NCBI GenBank assembly: GCA_029378245.1
Contig: JARKIF010000004.1
Location: 1,798,001 to 1,862,000 of the forward strand
DNA length: 64,000 nucleotides
Source: Roridomyces roridus
Lineage: Eukaryota > Basidiomycota > Agaricomycetes > Agaricales > Mycenaceae
Reading direction: 5' to 3'
The notes under the pieces were generated by a model. The model was not told the DNA's origin. It ran no database searches and was given only the letters and a program-made list of their open reading frames with translations. Below, one piece after another: positions 22,246-32,847 of the stretch (its first letter is position 1; each line of letters starts with the position of its first letter). The position numbers and the translations under genes are program-made.

Positions 22246-22980
22246 TTCTCCCGAGCTCCTTCAAACGGCAGCGACGAGGACATATAGGCGAGGGTATCAG
22301 TAACAGTGTAAAGACGAAGAAGAGGACGAAAACGCACCATGAAAGAGAACCCGAAGACAAGCCACCCCCTCCTCCTGCTGCGCCGGTAAAACAGTACACG
22401 GGGAAGCCTACATTCGTCCTCCCGGAGTATCCAGTCGTGGTACTACTCCCGCCGCAGAGGTATCGATGTGGAGCCCACGCCCGGAGCAGGATTCATCGAG
22501 GGCGTTGCGCGAACTTGATGTATAAACGAAGTCTGGGAGAGGGTTAGACAGGGTGCATGTGAAGAGAATGAAAACGAACCTTGAGGTCTTGAATCTTGAG
22601 GAACCCACGGTCTTGAGTCTGGTAAAGGGCGCGGGTCAGCGACGATAAGCTGGTGTAAGCGAGAGAAGTACCTTGAGGCAGCCTTGAGGTCTTGTGTCTA
22701 GCAGCGGGCGAGGGTGAGCCACAGTTCGAACGGAAAAATGAGAGAGTACCTTGAAGAGATGGTAGTGGTCGAGAGGCAAGAGCCCTGGAGTGTCAGCCAC
22801 CCGGCGGCTGGCATTTTATACCTCGTGTCGTGACAAACAATTTTTTTGAATTCCTGGCTCGGGGACTGGATCAGGAATCGCGGGTGCCTTTGTGTCGCGC
22901 AGCTGCCAATAAGTTTTTTGAATGGTCAACTCGGGGCTTGGCTCGGGGAAGCGGGAATGCATTGGAATGGAATGAAGGTC
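22138..22980 (-). other. Repeated transcription unit D
   Basis: Minus-strand copy. The TATA box is at 22814-22820, followed by CAGCC/GGCTG hairpin arms. The body holds several GT...AG segments that could be introns. The last frame reads SSGEVVSR before TAG, inside the GTAGTCAGTAG start of the 3' structure at 22138-22245. Upstream a GACTCGGG-like block is duplicated (around 22870 and 22930). The body does not resemble that of unit B beyond the two ends, so the middle varies between copies. Confidence 0.55.
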
Positions 22981-23091
22981 CGAATTAGGATGGCGAACAA
23001 ACAACCACCCACGAACTTCTTCGGTGCCAACGATTCATACGAATTACAATCCAAATGTACATACACGCATTTCTATTCTGAAGCCATCTAA

Positions 23092-24357
23092 TCATACAGT
23101 CTGTTTCTGCGCTTCACCCAAGAAGAAATGCAACCCAGTCACCGACAAATCCATAAGCGACACGACAATGTCCTGCGAAGGCATCTTGACCTTCCCCTTC
23201 GTAACAACTGTGATGCTCGCATGCTTTATCTGCTTCCGCCGCGCCTTCAGCGCACGCTGAATGAGCACCCACGCAGATTCCGAAGGAGGGGCGACGGCAC
23301 GAATTTTCAAAGACACGAGGTTTGGGAGTAGCGAGTTGTTCGCCGGAAGCGCTAGGACAATGAAAAAGTGGCGCATGACGGGAAGCGAGGGTGATATGAT
23401 CTTCAACTGCGCGAGTGTGGGGATGAGGCGCAGTGCCTCCTCTGTCAAGGCATGTCCAAAGAGGGCGGAACAATCGAGGACCAACTCCTGAAGCGGCGGC
23501 AGGGAACGTCGCAAGAGGGAATGGAAATCGTTATGGGTGAAATCCGTCCTCGAAATAGGAAGATACAGCGTCTGCAATTGGGGCGCGAACACTGTTTTGA
23601 GGAAGTCGGGGCTGCCTTGGACTCGGTCTGAATGTTGGCTGAAAATGATCTGGCGCAGATGTGGAAAGACGAGGTCTTTCGCGCACTTATCGGTCCACAT
23701 ATCCAGCGGCGTTACGTTGTCCAATCCCAGTTGAATGAGGTTGGGGGAACAGCGAAGGAGGCGGATTAAATAGGACCAATGACAACATTTGACCTCCGTC
23801 CCGCAACGAAAAATGAGGGTGGTAAGCGAATCTAGCTTCGGGGGCGTCATCGCGTCGAAAATACCGGGGGCAAAGGAATGCTCAGTCGGACCAAGGAAGA
23901 CGGAGAGGCTTTTCAGCTGAGCGGGGTGGCGCCATAGGAGAGAGAGTACATTGGGATCGGCGGGTCCTGTAAACTCGATGGATACGTGCAAAGGTCGGTT
24001 TCGAGCACGTTCGAGCCGTGTGGACAAAACCTCCTTGTAACTATTGGCTTTCGGAAAGACGATGCGAAGCGTGGCCCATAGCGTAGGAGTGGAAAGGGCG
24101 ATGTTGGACCATTCGTGGCAGACGGTCATAAGGAGTATGGGCGTGTTGGCGCTCGTATTCTGGCACGAGTGAAGGCATAGGGTGAAGATTTCGGACGAGA
24201 CCTCGAGAGGCAGTCGGGCGACTGGGTCTTTCACGGCGTTGAGCTGGCGTCGAAGGTGTATTTTCTGGAGGTGCAGCTGTTTCAAAGTCTCCCTGTTCGC
24301 TTCCTTTTGGATCAAGACCTCTTTGATTTGCGCCCGAATCTGTGCAGCGGTGGACAT
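23092..24357 (-). CDS. F-box / leucine-rich-like protein
   Basis: A single open exon of 421 residues from the ATG at 24357 (chosen because family members begin at this point, just before the coiled coil). The N-terminus is a coiled coil (AQIRAQIKEVLIQKEANRET). The F-box then starts DPVARLPLEVSSEIFTLCL and continues HEWSNIALSTPTLW. The rest is a series of leucine-rich helical/strand repeats (QTLYLPISRT, LQELVLDCSAL). This is the standard layout of the large agaric F-box family, whose members are thought to be SCF substrate receptors. It is the most divergent of the minus-strand array at 23-32 kb and appears intact. Confidence 0.82.
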   Translation of the reverse strand: MSTAAQIRAQIKEVLIQKEANRETLKQLHLQKIHLRRQLNAVKDPVARLPLEVSSEIFTLCLHSCQNTSANTPILLMTVCHEWSNIALSTPTLWATLRIVFPKANSYKEVLSTRLERARNRPLHVSIEFTGPADPNVLSLLWRHPAQLKSLSVFLGPTEHSFAPGIFDAMTPPKLDSLTTLIFRCGTEVKCCHWSYLIRLLRCSPNLIQLGLDNVTPLDMWTDKCAKDLVFPHLRQIIFSQHSDRVQGSPDFLKTVFAPQLQTLYLPISRTDFTHNDFHSLLRRSLPPLQELVLDCSALFGHALTEEALRLIPTLAQLKIISPSLPVMRHFFIVLALPANNSLLPNLVSLKIRAVAPPSESAWVLIQRALKARRKQIKHASITVVTKGKVKMPSQDIVVSLMDLSVTGLHFFLGEAQKQTV

Positions 24358-26823
24358 GGCCGACAGCACCAAAGGGAATCTATTGCTCAAGTTGGTCTCC
24401 TGTGCGACATCGAACGCGAGCATCTCACCTGGATATCGCGGCGGGTTCGGTATCGCGGGTGGGGATGACGGTGGTTTGTGAAGAGCTTCTGATGGCATCT
24501 CGGCGTTGACGTCCACCACTTCCACTCTGCGGCAATCTCTCGGTGTAGAGCGCACAGGGGCAGCCGCGCAGTTTTCTGGACCTCAATATCATACAAGGAT
24601 GCCTTCTACCATTGACCCCCGCGTCGGCCTTGTCCCGGATGTCGTTTTCTGACTAGGCCAAATCGTCGTGTCCTTTCGTCCTCAGGTCACCCTGTCTTTC
24701 TTCGCCTCACATGCAGTGAGTCTCCCATTCGACCAAAGCGTCGGGCTCTGATCCTATTCCAGAAACTCGGCCAAAAGTGCTGCTCCTACTCATCGTCGGC
24801 CTTAGCACACGTATCGCATCGGGGCATTTGGATACATCCAAGACTCCAAGCTAGCTCCAAGACGCATTGCCATCGTTCATTTCCAGCAGTAGCATTCACG
24901 ACCACCACTTCCGCTCCAATACCAGCAATACCTCGGCGTTCAGCGTACATGGGATAGCATGGTGTGTAGTCTGTGTGCCTCAACATCTTGTGCTTACGAT
25001 GTCCACAGGTGCCATCTAACCTGGCGACCTTGTCCCGATGTTTTTCTGCCCGTTGACTCCTCCGCTCGTGGCCCGGTCCTTGCAAGCCCAGCTTGGCTCA
25101 AATCGTTCAGCCCCTTTGCCTCAGGTCATGGCTGCGGAGGTTGACCACCGCCATTTTTCACGCCCACGAGGCACCGTGTTTTTCGTTGCCCCAAGCGCTG
25201 CGGCCTGTCGTCAGCCTAGGATGCGCGTCCATCGTGTCGCGTCGGGACCATCCCGTTGCGTATATTTCGATAAATCCAAGCCGCATTCCATGGCTCGCGA
25301 TTCCGACCGGAGCACGGCCTTGGCCGTCCTGCGCGATGAAACTTCCACTGTCTGCGTGTACCCTATAGAGGACAGCTCGAGGAACGAGAGTGGCGAGATT
25401 CGCTCTTCATTACCCGCTTGAAGGCTCCGTTGCAGTTGGTCTTTGCCGTCGTGGTACTGAGATGGTTCTCGTCATTGCCCTCCCGAAACTAAGTGTTTCG
25501 TTCGCTGCATCTCGATCTCCTTCGGTGCAGCGTCAGTCGGGATAGACTGTTTTGCTTCCTCTTCAGAAGTCGCAGCCGCAGATGGACATTGTGGTTCCTT
25601 CTCATGCGCCACCCGGGATTGTGCGCTCCTTGGACTCGGAACCGCCGATTTGTCGTGTTGGGGCTGCGGGTGCAGATATATCCCCAAGCTTTCGGTGTCG
25701 GTAAATGTAATCGCGTCATTTATGAACTGGGTGGGGTTTCTTCCTTCGACCATGCACCGATCTCTGACTGAGACACAGAAACCATCTTTTGGGCTATGGA
25801 ACTCGACCACCGCCCTCGATGCGAGAACCGGACGCCAGCTATCCAACACTCCCTATCCTTTCCCGCCCGTCATTCCGAATCCTCTCCATCAACACCCTTC
25901 TGCTTGAATGTAGTACCGCGCTCGTATGTAGGCGCTGGTCTGTATCCTGCGTTCCAGCAGTTGCATATACCGCTGCCCCATCCAGAGCCATATACGCCCT
26001 ACACGCTTCTCGCTATTGGTGTCTGGACGACTCTGGAGTGGATGCGATCGAACTGGAGGGGTTGATTTTGTCATAGCACAGGGTCTCTGTCTGGGCCCGC
26101 CTTACAGTGCAGGCGGATGGACCTGTGGAGGCCAGGATACCTCACTGGCCGCTTCCGATATGGCGCGTCTGAATCCGGGTCCACCTCTGCTTCCAGCGCC
26201 CCGGGTCCAGCGTCGCATTCATTGGACAGGGGCAGGTGTGAAGTATGTGGGTGCTTCGCCACCAATGACGTTGTGCAAGTGCTCCGGACACCGACGTCTC
26301 GTAGAGTGGACTTTCGATGGACCTTCGGAGGTGTTGACGGCGTGACCATGCCCAATCTCATCGTCCTTTCCGTCTGCACCCAGTCGTTGCCTGGCTGCAA
26401 CTAAGCGGTTCTCTGTGGTTCTGAATCCACGCCTTCGTAGACGTAAATGCTTTTCTCTGGTCCCGATACTCCAATCCTTGGAAGCGATCGTGGATGAGCC
26501 TAATGCTCTGCCCATCCTTACTGTTCTCGCCAATCCACGCACCTCATTCCATGCCTTTCCCGCTCTCCAATTCGGTTTTACGGCACGAGTACGAGAAAGA
26601 GCTCTACGAGCAGTTGCTTGCGGCGCTTTTCACTCGCCAAGATACGCTTCGACGTATTTGCGCTCACGGTGGAAGCACTGACATACCAGTGCAAGCCGCT
26701 GCTCGGGCTGGTATTGAACGGGTTGGACATCCAAGCCGCGTATATGGTGAATGCCAATGCATGCACTTTGACAAAGAGACGCTGTATTCAAGTATGTAAC
26801 TAATAGTAAAATTACGATTATAT
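24358..26823. other. No confident gene; open frames of unknown status
   Basis: About 2.5 kb. An open frame at 25849-25472 (-) reads like protein (RAVVEFHSPKDGFCVSVRD, FINDAITFTDTESLG), with an acidic Ala/Glu tail. I could not link it to a family or find matching exons. On the plus strand, 25780-26080 and 26490-26800 hold frames that may be exons of another unknown gene. I leave both unassigned. Confidence 0.35.
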
Positions 26824-28125
26824 CTACTCAACGAAGAGCAAATTCCGACTGGGGTGCCCAAGCTTGATATCCATGCCCTCCGCGGACAGTTCCTTGAACG
26901 CGGCGAGAATGTTTGGAGGGACCTGCACACCGTTGGAATAGCATACTAAGTGAAGACTTCGTAGCTGAGTACGACGAGTTTCTAGCAGACGAAGGGTTGC
27001 TTCCCATGGGAAAGTGGAAAAACAGTGAGAAAAGCAACGGATATTGAGAGTCTGGAGCTCGGAAGGATTGTACACGGGTTCTCCGCCAAACGTGCCAATA
27101 GTTCCTGCACAACCCTTGGTCTCGGATACTTGAGCTCCAACCGTACCAGAGTGGAAATGCGAGTAAGCAAGCTACACATCTCGTCGATGCTTTGGGCCCG
27201 GGTATGATGACTGATGACGAGTTCCTGTAGAGGCGGTTTTGACCGATCGAGGAAGGAAGTGATCCTCCAATCATCATACAGCGTGTCCTCTGCAGTAAGA
27301 GCAAGCGTTTGAAGGTGAGGCGCGGAAATGAAGGTTAATATGTCGTATCCAGCCGCAGTGTCGGGCTTGGCCTCATATTTGAAAATGAGACTGCGTAGGT
27401 TGGGAAGCATGAGCTTCTCAGAAGCTCCATCCGCATCGTCGTGGAATTCCACCTCGTTTAAAACCAACTGGGAGAGATTGGGGGATAGGCGAAGAAGTTG
27501 CATGAATGGAAGCAACTCGAGCGCTAGGTTTTCCCGACCGAAAATGATCAAGGATTGAAGCAACGGAAGAGGTTGAGGTTGCGCAGACGCCCAAATGTTC
27601 CAATACTCGGTGTCCTCCGAATCCGAGTCATCATCCCCACTCTGTTTCATACTTCTCTGCGGCAGAAAAATCGAGGCGCTCCAAGCGACTGGATTTCTCC
27701 CAAAGAAGGACGGTTACTGGATCATTGTCCGTGAATGTCGTGGCGGATATGTGCAAAGAGTGCCCTCCGGCCCGTTGAAACCACAGTTTCAGAAGTTCTT
27801 CAAAACCGCTGGGACGGGGAAGGTAAAGGTTGATTCTAGCCCAAAGGGCTGGAGTGGATAGGGCGATGTCGGTCCAGGCATTACAGATTTTCAGTAGAAG
27901 CCGTGGGAGGTCTGCACCTGGTTCGGGATAGGGAGGGAGGCATCGAATGAAGATGTCGGATGAGATTTCGAGTGGAAGACGCGCAATTGGATCGCGAAGG
28001 TCATTCAACTGACGCTGAAGAGAGCTTTTACTCCGTTCTAGTTTCTTGAGAAGATCTTTTTGCCGCTCGATGTCTGCGGAAACTTGGTCGATTTGCGCCT
28101 GGAGCGCTTCAAGTTGGACGGACAT
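26824..28125 (-). pseudogene. F-box / LRR-like gene broken by two frameshifts
   Basis: Close paralogue of 28701-29999 that begins with a coiled coil (LEALQAQIDQVSADIERQ) and an F-box (DPIARLPLEISSDIFIRCL). Compared with the intact neighbour, two bases are missing near 27640 (where the intact copy reads ETESGDDE) and one C is missing near 27042 (LPSLQTL becomes LPSSRLS). The three frames together still cover the full length to the LFVE end at 26824. The breaks look recent because the rest of the sequence remains well conserved. Long-read indel error is an alternative, though the 5.2 kb MON2 coding sequence in the same window needs no such correction. Confidence 0.75.
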
Positions 28126-28290
28126 ATTGGATGTATGCCGCAATGCTCGTTCAGAAGATGCAATCCTGGTGACCGGGTAAGCACACGCAGTCAGCTCGGA
28201 ATCAATGAAACTACAGTACTCTTCGAGAATTTTGAGGTGATGATTCAGGATGATTCGTTGTTGTGGCAAGGAGAAAGACGCGGCACCACC

Positions 28291-28502
28291 AGGACCCCTG
28301 GCAATGCCAACGGAACTTTGATCAGGAAATTCCAGGATTTGGGAGCTTTTTGTCCGGACATCAAAATTTTCCCACGCTTTCCGAGGTGTGCAAAACGACT
28401 TTCTCGCCAAACCGAGCAACTTTTAAAGAAAATTGCTCAAGAATTTGCCCAAAATTTGTCCGGACATGCGATCAAAGTTCGTTCGGCATTGCCAGGGGTC
28501 CT
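28291..28502. mobile_element. Small hAT-type MITE
   Basis: Flanked by the 8-base direct repeat GCACCACC (28283-28290 and 28503-28510). The ends are inverted: the left begins AGGACCCCTGGCAATGCC and the right is its exact inverse over those 18 bases. Similarity continues, with a one-base shift, to the GAACTTTGATC tract. Inside, TTTGTCCGGACAT occurs near both ends. It is 212 bp long with no coding capacity. It sits about 170 bp upstream of the start of the broken F-box gene. Confidence 0.88.
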
Positions 28503-28700
28503 GCACCACCACGTGATTTCGTAACATTTCCTTCCTGGCGAGTCAAGTCTAAAACGCAAGGCGCGACTGGGTCAAATGGAGGGGAGCCAAGGCATTTACA
28601 AGTTATATTCAAAAGTAAAGATTCAAAGTAGCATATCCAAAGCATCCGCGAGTCGCAGACTCGCACTTGAAAGAGTGTTCGTTCCACCGGCTCCCTCTTT

Positions 28701-29999
28701 CTATTCCAAGGAAAGCAAATTGCGACCGGAGTATCCAATCTGGATTTCCATACCCTCCGCAGAGAGTTCCCTGAATGCGGAAAGAACGTTTGCAGGGACC
28801 CGCACACCACCGGGTAGGCCTACTAACTGAAGGCTCCGCAGCCGAGTACGGCGAGTGGCTAACATACGGGATGTTGCTTCCCAGTGGAAAACGGAGAAGT
28901 GGCCCAAAGTGCAGGGAATCCTGAGCGTCTGGAGGCTCGGAAGGATTGTACACGGTGTCTCTGCCAAACGGGTGAATAGGTCCCCCATAATGCTCGGTTT
29001 CGGATACTTGAGCTCCAAGCGGGTCACGGCGGGGACGATATTAAGCAAGTTATACAGCCCGTCGGCATCGTCAGTGTCCGTATCCCAGACGATTAGTTCC
29101 TGTAGAGGCGGTTTTGAGCCCCAGAGGAAGGAAGTGATCCTCCAATCGGAATAACTTGTGCCTTCTGCGGAAAGTCCAAGGGTTTGAAGGTGAGGCGCAG
29201 AAATGAAGAGCAAGATGTCATATTCGCCGGCAGTGTCGTCCTTGGCATCATAGTCGAAAATGAGACGTCGAAGGTTTGGAAGGACAAGCTTCTCAGAAGC
29301 CTCATCCGCATCGCCGTCGAATTCCACGTCGTGTAAGGTCAACTCGGACAGCTTGGGGGATAGGCGTAGAAGTTGGATAAATGGAAGCAACTCGAGTGTC
29401 AAGTCTTCGCGACCATAAATGAACAACGATTGAAGCAACGGGAGAGGTTGGGGCTCCACAGATCTCCAAATGTCCCAACGTTCGATGCCATCCGAGTCCG
29501 AGTCCGGTTCGTCATCCCCGCTCTCTGTTTCATCCTTTTCTCCCGCGGAAAATTCGAGGCGCTCCAAGCGACTGGAATTCTCCCAGATGACAGCAGCCAC
29601 ATGGTCGTCCATGAGCCCTGTAACGGATATACACAAGGGCTGCCCTCCGGCCCGTTGAAACCATAGTTTCAAAAGTTCTTGAAAGCCTTGAGGACGGGGA
29701 AGGTAGAAGTTCATTCTAGCCCAAAGGGCCGGAGTGGATAAGGCGATGGCGGTCCAGGTATTACAGATTTCCAGGAGAAGCCTTGGGACGTGTGCACCCG
29801 GTCCAGGATAGGGAGGGAGGCATCGAATGAAGATGTCGGATGAGATTTCGAGCGGAAGTCGCGAAATTGGATCGCGGAGGTCGTTCAGCTTGCGCTGAAG
29901 AAAGCTTTTATTGCGCTCGAGTTTCTTGAGAAGCTCTCTTTGCCGCTGGATGTCTGCGGAAACCTGGTCGATCTGCGCCTGGAGCGCTGGGATGGACAT
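28701..29999 (-). CDS. F-box / leucine-rich-like protein
   Basis: Intact 432-residue single-exon frame. Residues 1-45 form a coiled coil (LQAQIDQVSADIQRQRELL). The F-box follows (DPISRLPLEISSDIFIRCL, then CNTWTAIALSTPALW). An acidic patch lies around residue 160 (DETESGDDEPDSDSDG), and leucine-rich repeats fill the remainder, ending YSGRNLLSLE. It is a tandem paralogue of 26824-28125 and 30358-31656, all on the minus strand. The conserved SAPHLQTL and SKPPLQEL repeat units mark the LRR-like part. Predicted SCF receptor; the ligand is unknown. No intron is needed. Confidence 0.85.
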   Translation of the reverse strand: MSIPALQAQIDQVSADIQRQRELLKKLERNKSFLQRKLNDLRDPISRLPLEISSDIFIRCLPPYPGPGAHVPRLLLEICNTWTAIALSTPALWARMNFYLPRPQGFQELLKLWFQRAGGQPLCISVTGLMDDHVAAVIWENSSRLERLEFSAGEKDETESGDDEPDSDSDGIERWDIWRSVEPQPLPLLQSLFIYGREDLTLELLPFIQLLRLSPKLSELTLHDVEFDGDADEASEKLVLPNLRRLIFDYDAKDDTAGEYDILLFISAPHLQTLGLSAEGTSYSDWRITSFLWGSKPPLQELIVWDTDTDDADGLYNLLNIVPAVTRLELKYPKPSIMGDLFTRLAETPCTILPSLQTLRIPCTLGHFSVFHWEATSRMLATRRTRLRSLQLVGLPGGVRVPANVLSAFRELSAEGMEIQIGYSGRNLLSLE

Positions 30000-30357
30000 A
30001 ATTCTGTATCATACTAAGTATTTGACAAAATTGAGCTAATGTTGACTGACCACAGGCTGAGTGATTCAGACCAAGAAGCACGGCGAGTGCCTTTCAAACA
30101 AAAATGACGGGTCGTACCCTTTGTTTCTGGATAAGTCATGTTAGATCATGGTTGCCACCGTATTTTGAGCAAGTTTCGCACCGTTTCCAGCTGCTTGGAG
30201 ACGCTAGACACAAAATATGCGGTTAGACGCAAATCAAGGACTGGGATGATGGTGGCACGAAAGAAGGAGCGACAGGCTCACGTGCCCGGGGATATCAATG
30301 TCCTCATGCGCGTCGCGTGGCGGAAATAATGGATTGCAAAACTAATTCGACAGCCTA

Positions 30358-31656
30358 TCAAGAAAACAGCATATTCTTCTCGTCGACTCCGGGTTTTCCG
30401 ATAAAGATGTCCATCCCATTGTCCGTCTCGGATAGGGTTCTGAACGAGCCAAGAACATCCGGCGGAACTGGAACATGCACAGTACTCGCGAAGGTTACGC
30501 GCATCGAACGCAGCTGACTGCGACGGGCGAGAGCAGCACGGACGAGTGACCTCCATAGTGGAGGAGGGAAGGTCTGCAGCGAATGTACTTTCAGGGTGTC
30601 GATATTGGGGAAAAAAGTCGTTGGATGTTGAGCCAACGTCTCAAATAGGTCTGTTGCGAATGGAATTTCGAGCCATTCGAATTCCAGACGCGAGATGGTG
30701 GAAACAAAGGGTACAATGTCATTGAAGACACGGAAGTCTTCCTCTGACCCGTCGATGGCGAGCGTCTGGAGAGGTGGCGATGAACGTTGCAGGAAGGAGA
30801 TGATATCCGCGTTGTTCTGCGTCCATGGAATCGAGAAACCAAGCGCTTCAAGGTTTGGGGCCGAAAAAAATCTGAGAATCGCATGATCCGGGGCAGAGAT
30901 GAGAGAATCCCTAGACAACCAAATCCGACGCAAAGCTGGGAGACAAAGCGTTTCAGTCGCTTTATGTGGTGCCACATGCATCATCTGCCCGTCGGTGAGG
31001 CACAACTCGGTGAGGTTGGGGGAAGAGGAAAGAAGCTTCCGTATCTCCAGAGGAGAGAACATCGAGCTTCCATGACCTAAAACAGTAAACTTGTGAAGGA
31101 AAGGAAGCGAATCAGGTGGCGGCGTGTCTCCAAAAAGCTGGTGAAATTCGACATCGACATCCTCATCGTCGTCAGAATCATCACTGTCTTCCCACACCGG
31201 GAACAATTCAAGGTGCCCCAACTGACTGGCGTGAGCCCACAGGACGTTGGCTACACCGGAATCGAGAGGTCCTCTCGTATGCACTTGCAACAAGTGGGGA
31301 GCAGCGCGTTCAAACCACCGGCTCAAAAGTTTCTGGAAATCTTCGGAGCGCGGTAGAGTGAAGATGAGAGTATCCCAGAGGGAGGGTATAGATAGAGCGA
31401 TGTCGGACCATGTATTGCAGACCTGGAGAAGAAGCCTAGGGATGCCTTCAGGCCGGGGCGAACCGTAGAGGTCGAGAGATTGGACAAAGATTTCTGACGA
31501 TATCTCGAGTGGAAGTCGTGCGATTGGGTCACGGAGCCCATTGAGCTGACGCTGAAGAAGGCTTTTATTGCGCTCGAGTTTCTTGAGAAGCTCTTTTTGC
31601 CGCTCGATATCTGCGGAAGCTTTGTCTATCTGCACCTGGAGCGCTTGGACAGACAT
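30358..31656 (-). CDS. F-box / leucine-rich-like protein
   Basis: Intact 432-residue frame with the same layout as 28701-29999: coiled coil (QALQVQIDKASADIERQ), F-box (DPIARLPLEISSEIFVQSL, then CNTWSDIALSIPSLW), an acidic run (EDSDDSDDDEDVDVE, about residues 155-170), then leucine-rich segments (LPALRRIWLS, PPLQTLAIDG), ending DEKNMLFS. The N-terminal 60 residues are much closer to its neighbours than the C-terminal repeats. That fits selection for variety in the substrate-binding part, as seen in other agaric F-box clusters. Confidence 0.85.
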   Translation of the reverse strand: MSVQALQVQIDKASADIERQKELLKKLERNKSLLQRQLNGLRDPIARLPLEISSEIFVQSLDLYGSPRPEGIPRLLLQVCNTWSDIALSIPSLWDTLIFTLPRSEDFQKLLSRWFERAAPHLLQVHTRGPLDSGVANVLWAHASQLGHLELFPVWEDSDDSDDDEDVDVEFHQLFGDTPPPDSLPFLHKFTVLGHGSSMFSPLEIRKLLSSSPNLTELCLTDGQMMHVAPHKATETLCLPALRRIWLSRDSLISAPDHAILRFFSAPNLEALGFSIPWTQNNADIISFLQRSSPPLQTLAIDGSEEDFRVFNDIVPFVSTISRLEFEWLEIPFATDLFETLAQHPTTFFPNIDTLKVHSLQTFPPPLWRSLVRAALARRSQLRSMRVTFASTVHVPVPPDVLGSFRTLSETDNGMDIFIGKPGVDEKNMLFS

Positions 31657-31882
31657 TGGAGAGCTCTGAAGCTCCTTCAGACTCTGCGACCTTGGTAGAA
31701 CATGTGTACTTACCGAAGTTCGGCCGATGATGGTGGTAGGAAGAAAGAAGCACCACCCTCACGTGATTCTCACAAACTTTCCTTTCACGCGTCGAGGGTA
31801 GTCGGAAATTCGATATGCTCAAATACAGATGTGGAAGGCATTGAATAAAGATGTACATATTGGAAAGTACAAAGCAACAAAA

Positions 31883-31992
31883 TTTTCGCGCTCTTGGTAA
31901 ACTCTCATCGAGAGTCGCAAGCCAGGGGGTCCAACGACAAGGAGGCGCGATGGGTTGCGAGCCCACCCCCCTGGAAACTAACTACTGACTAC
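31883..31992 (-). ncRNA. Conserved 3' pseudoknot structure, copy E
   Basis: Read on the minus strand. P1 is CCAGGGGG with CCCCCTGG, so the third pair is A-T where copy B has C-G. The first hairpin is TGGG...CCCA (one pair longer than in B). The second hairpin is ACTCTC...GAGAGT. P2 is TCGCGC/GCGCGA. This is the most informative copy because several pairs change on both strands. Confidence 0.68.
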
Positions 31993-32660
31993 GGTCTAGG
32001 AAGCACGATGAGCGAGATTCAAAACGCAATGGAAGCAATCGCACCTTGATCCCAACGCCAGGCCTCTCATCCACCCACTGCTTCCGCGTAAACGAGAGCT
32101 CCATCGGCTCGCTCTCGACGCGGATGCTCTGACGTCCTCCCGGGAGGTGAACCAAGGCAACCGCACGGATTTTAAAGTCGACGAGTCGGCATCGCAAGAA
32201 AACCCGCCGGATGCTCTCCCAAAGAGGTACCGCACTGGCACACACTGCGCCCTTCAGGGTATGGAGGTCATTGAGGTGCCAAGCATGTTGAGCAGATAGC
32301 GGGATGGAAGGGAGGAAGAAAGTAATTGATTAATTAGTCGGGCTCACTCGAGCCTCTTATATACTACACATACAATATTCTAGAATGTTCCATCAAGTTC
32401 CGGCGGCCTCTACCAGATGGTCGAGGCGTCGCATCAGCTCCACGAGCATCCACCAACAAAGCATAGGATCTAAGAACAGGGCGAGTGTCAGAGATGAAGA
32501 GAAGGCAGAGTGGAAGAAGGCGTATTACCGAGGTCGTCTTGGCGAGCACTGGAAGATGGGGAGAAAACCGTCTGCTGGCTGGGCTTTTATATGTTTTGCA
32601 AATAAATTTTCTGTCTGGTTGACTCGGGCCTTGACTCGGCGATGCGGAATGGAGGCGTAG
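31883..32660 (-). other. Repeated transcription unit E, longest coding body
   Basis: Minus-strand copy with its TATA box at 32585-32591 and a likely first intron (GTAATACG to TTCTTAG). The body frame reads VPLWESIRRVFLRCRLVDFK, LVHLPGGRQSIRVES and FTRKQWVDERPGVGIK. After an intron ending TTCCTAG the final residues are TVVSS and TAG, within the GTAGTCAGTAG start of the 3' structure. LWES and a LPGG-like step are shared at the base level with unit B (CTCTGGGAGAGCTTC) and unit F, so the bodies are related though heavily diverged. This copy is the best case that the unit encodes a small basic protein. The start codon could not be fixed. Confidence 0.55.
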
Positions 32661-32847
32661 AATGGAGCTGATCGAAGAGACAAAAAATCTTTTTCTTCTC
32701 TTCGATCACAACGCCGGCCTTCGGAGGAGATTAGTGCAGACAGGGAGTCAGAGGTGACGCGACGCGACGTGGCGTTTGGCTGCGCGTGATCGCCTTACCG
32801 ATTTGGTGACAGCATCCTCGTCAGCACGGCGGGCCTCTGCATGCATA

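Noticed and set aside
25472..25849. Protein-coding exon (FINDAITFTDTESLG) on the minus strand
   Set aside because: Protein-like, but no start, splice partner or family found, so not called as a gene.
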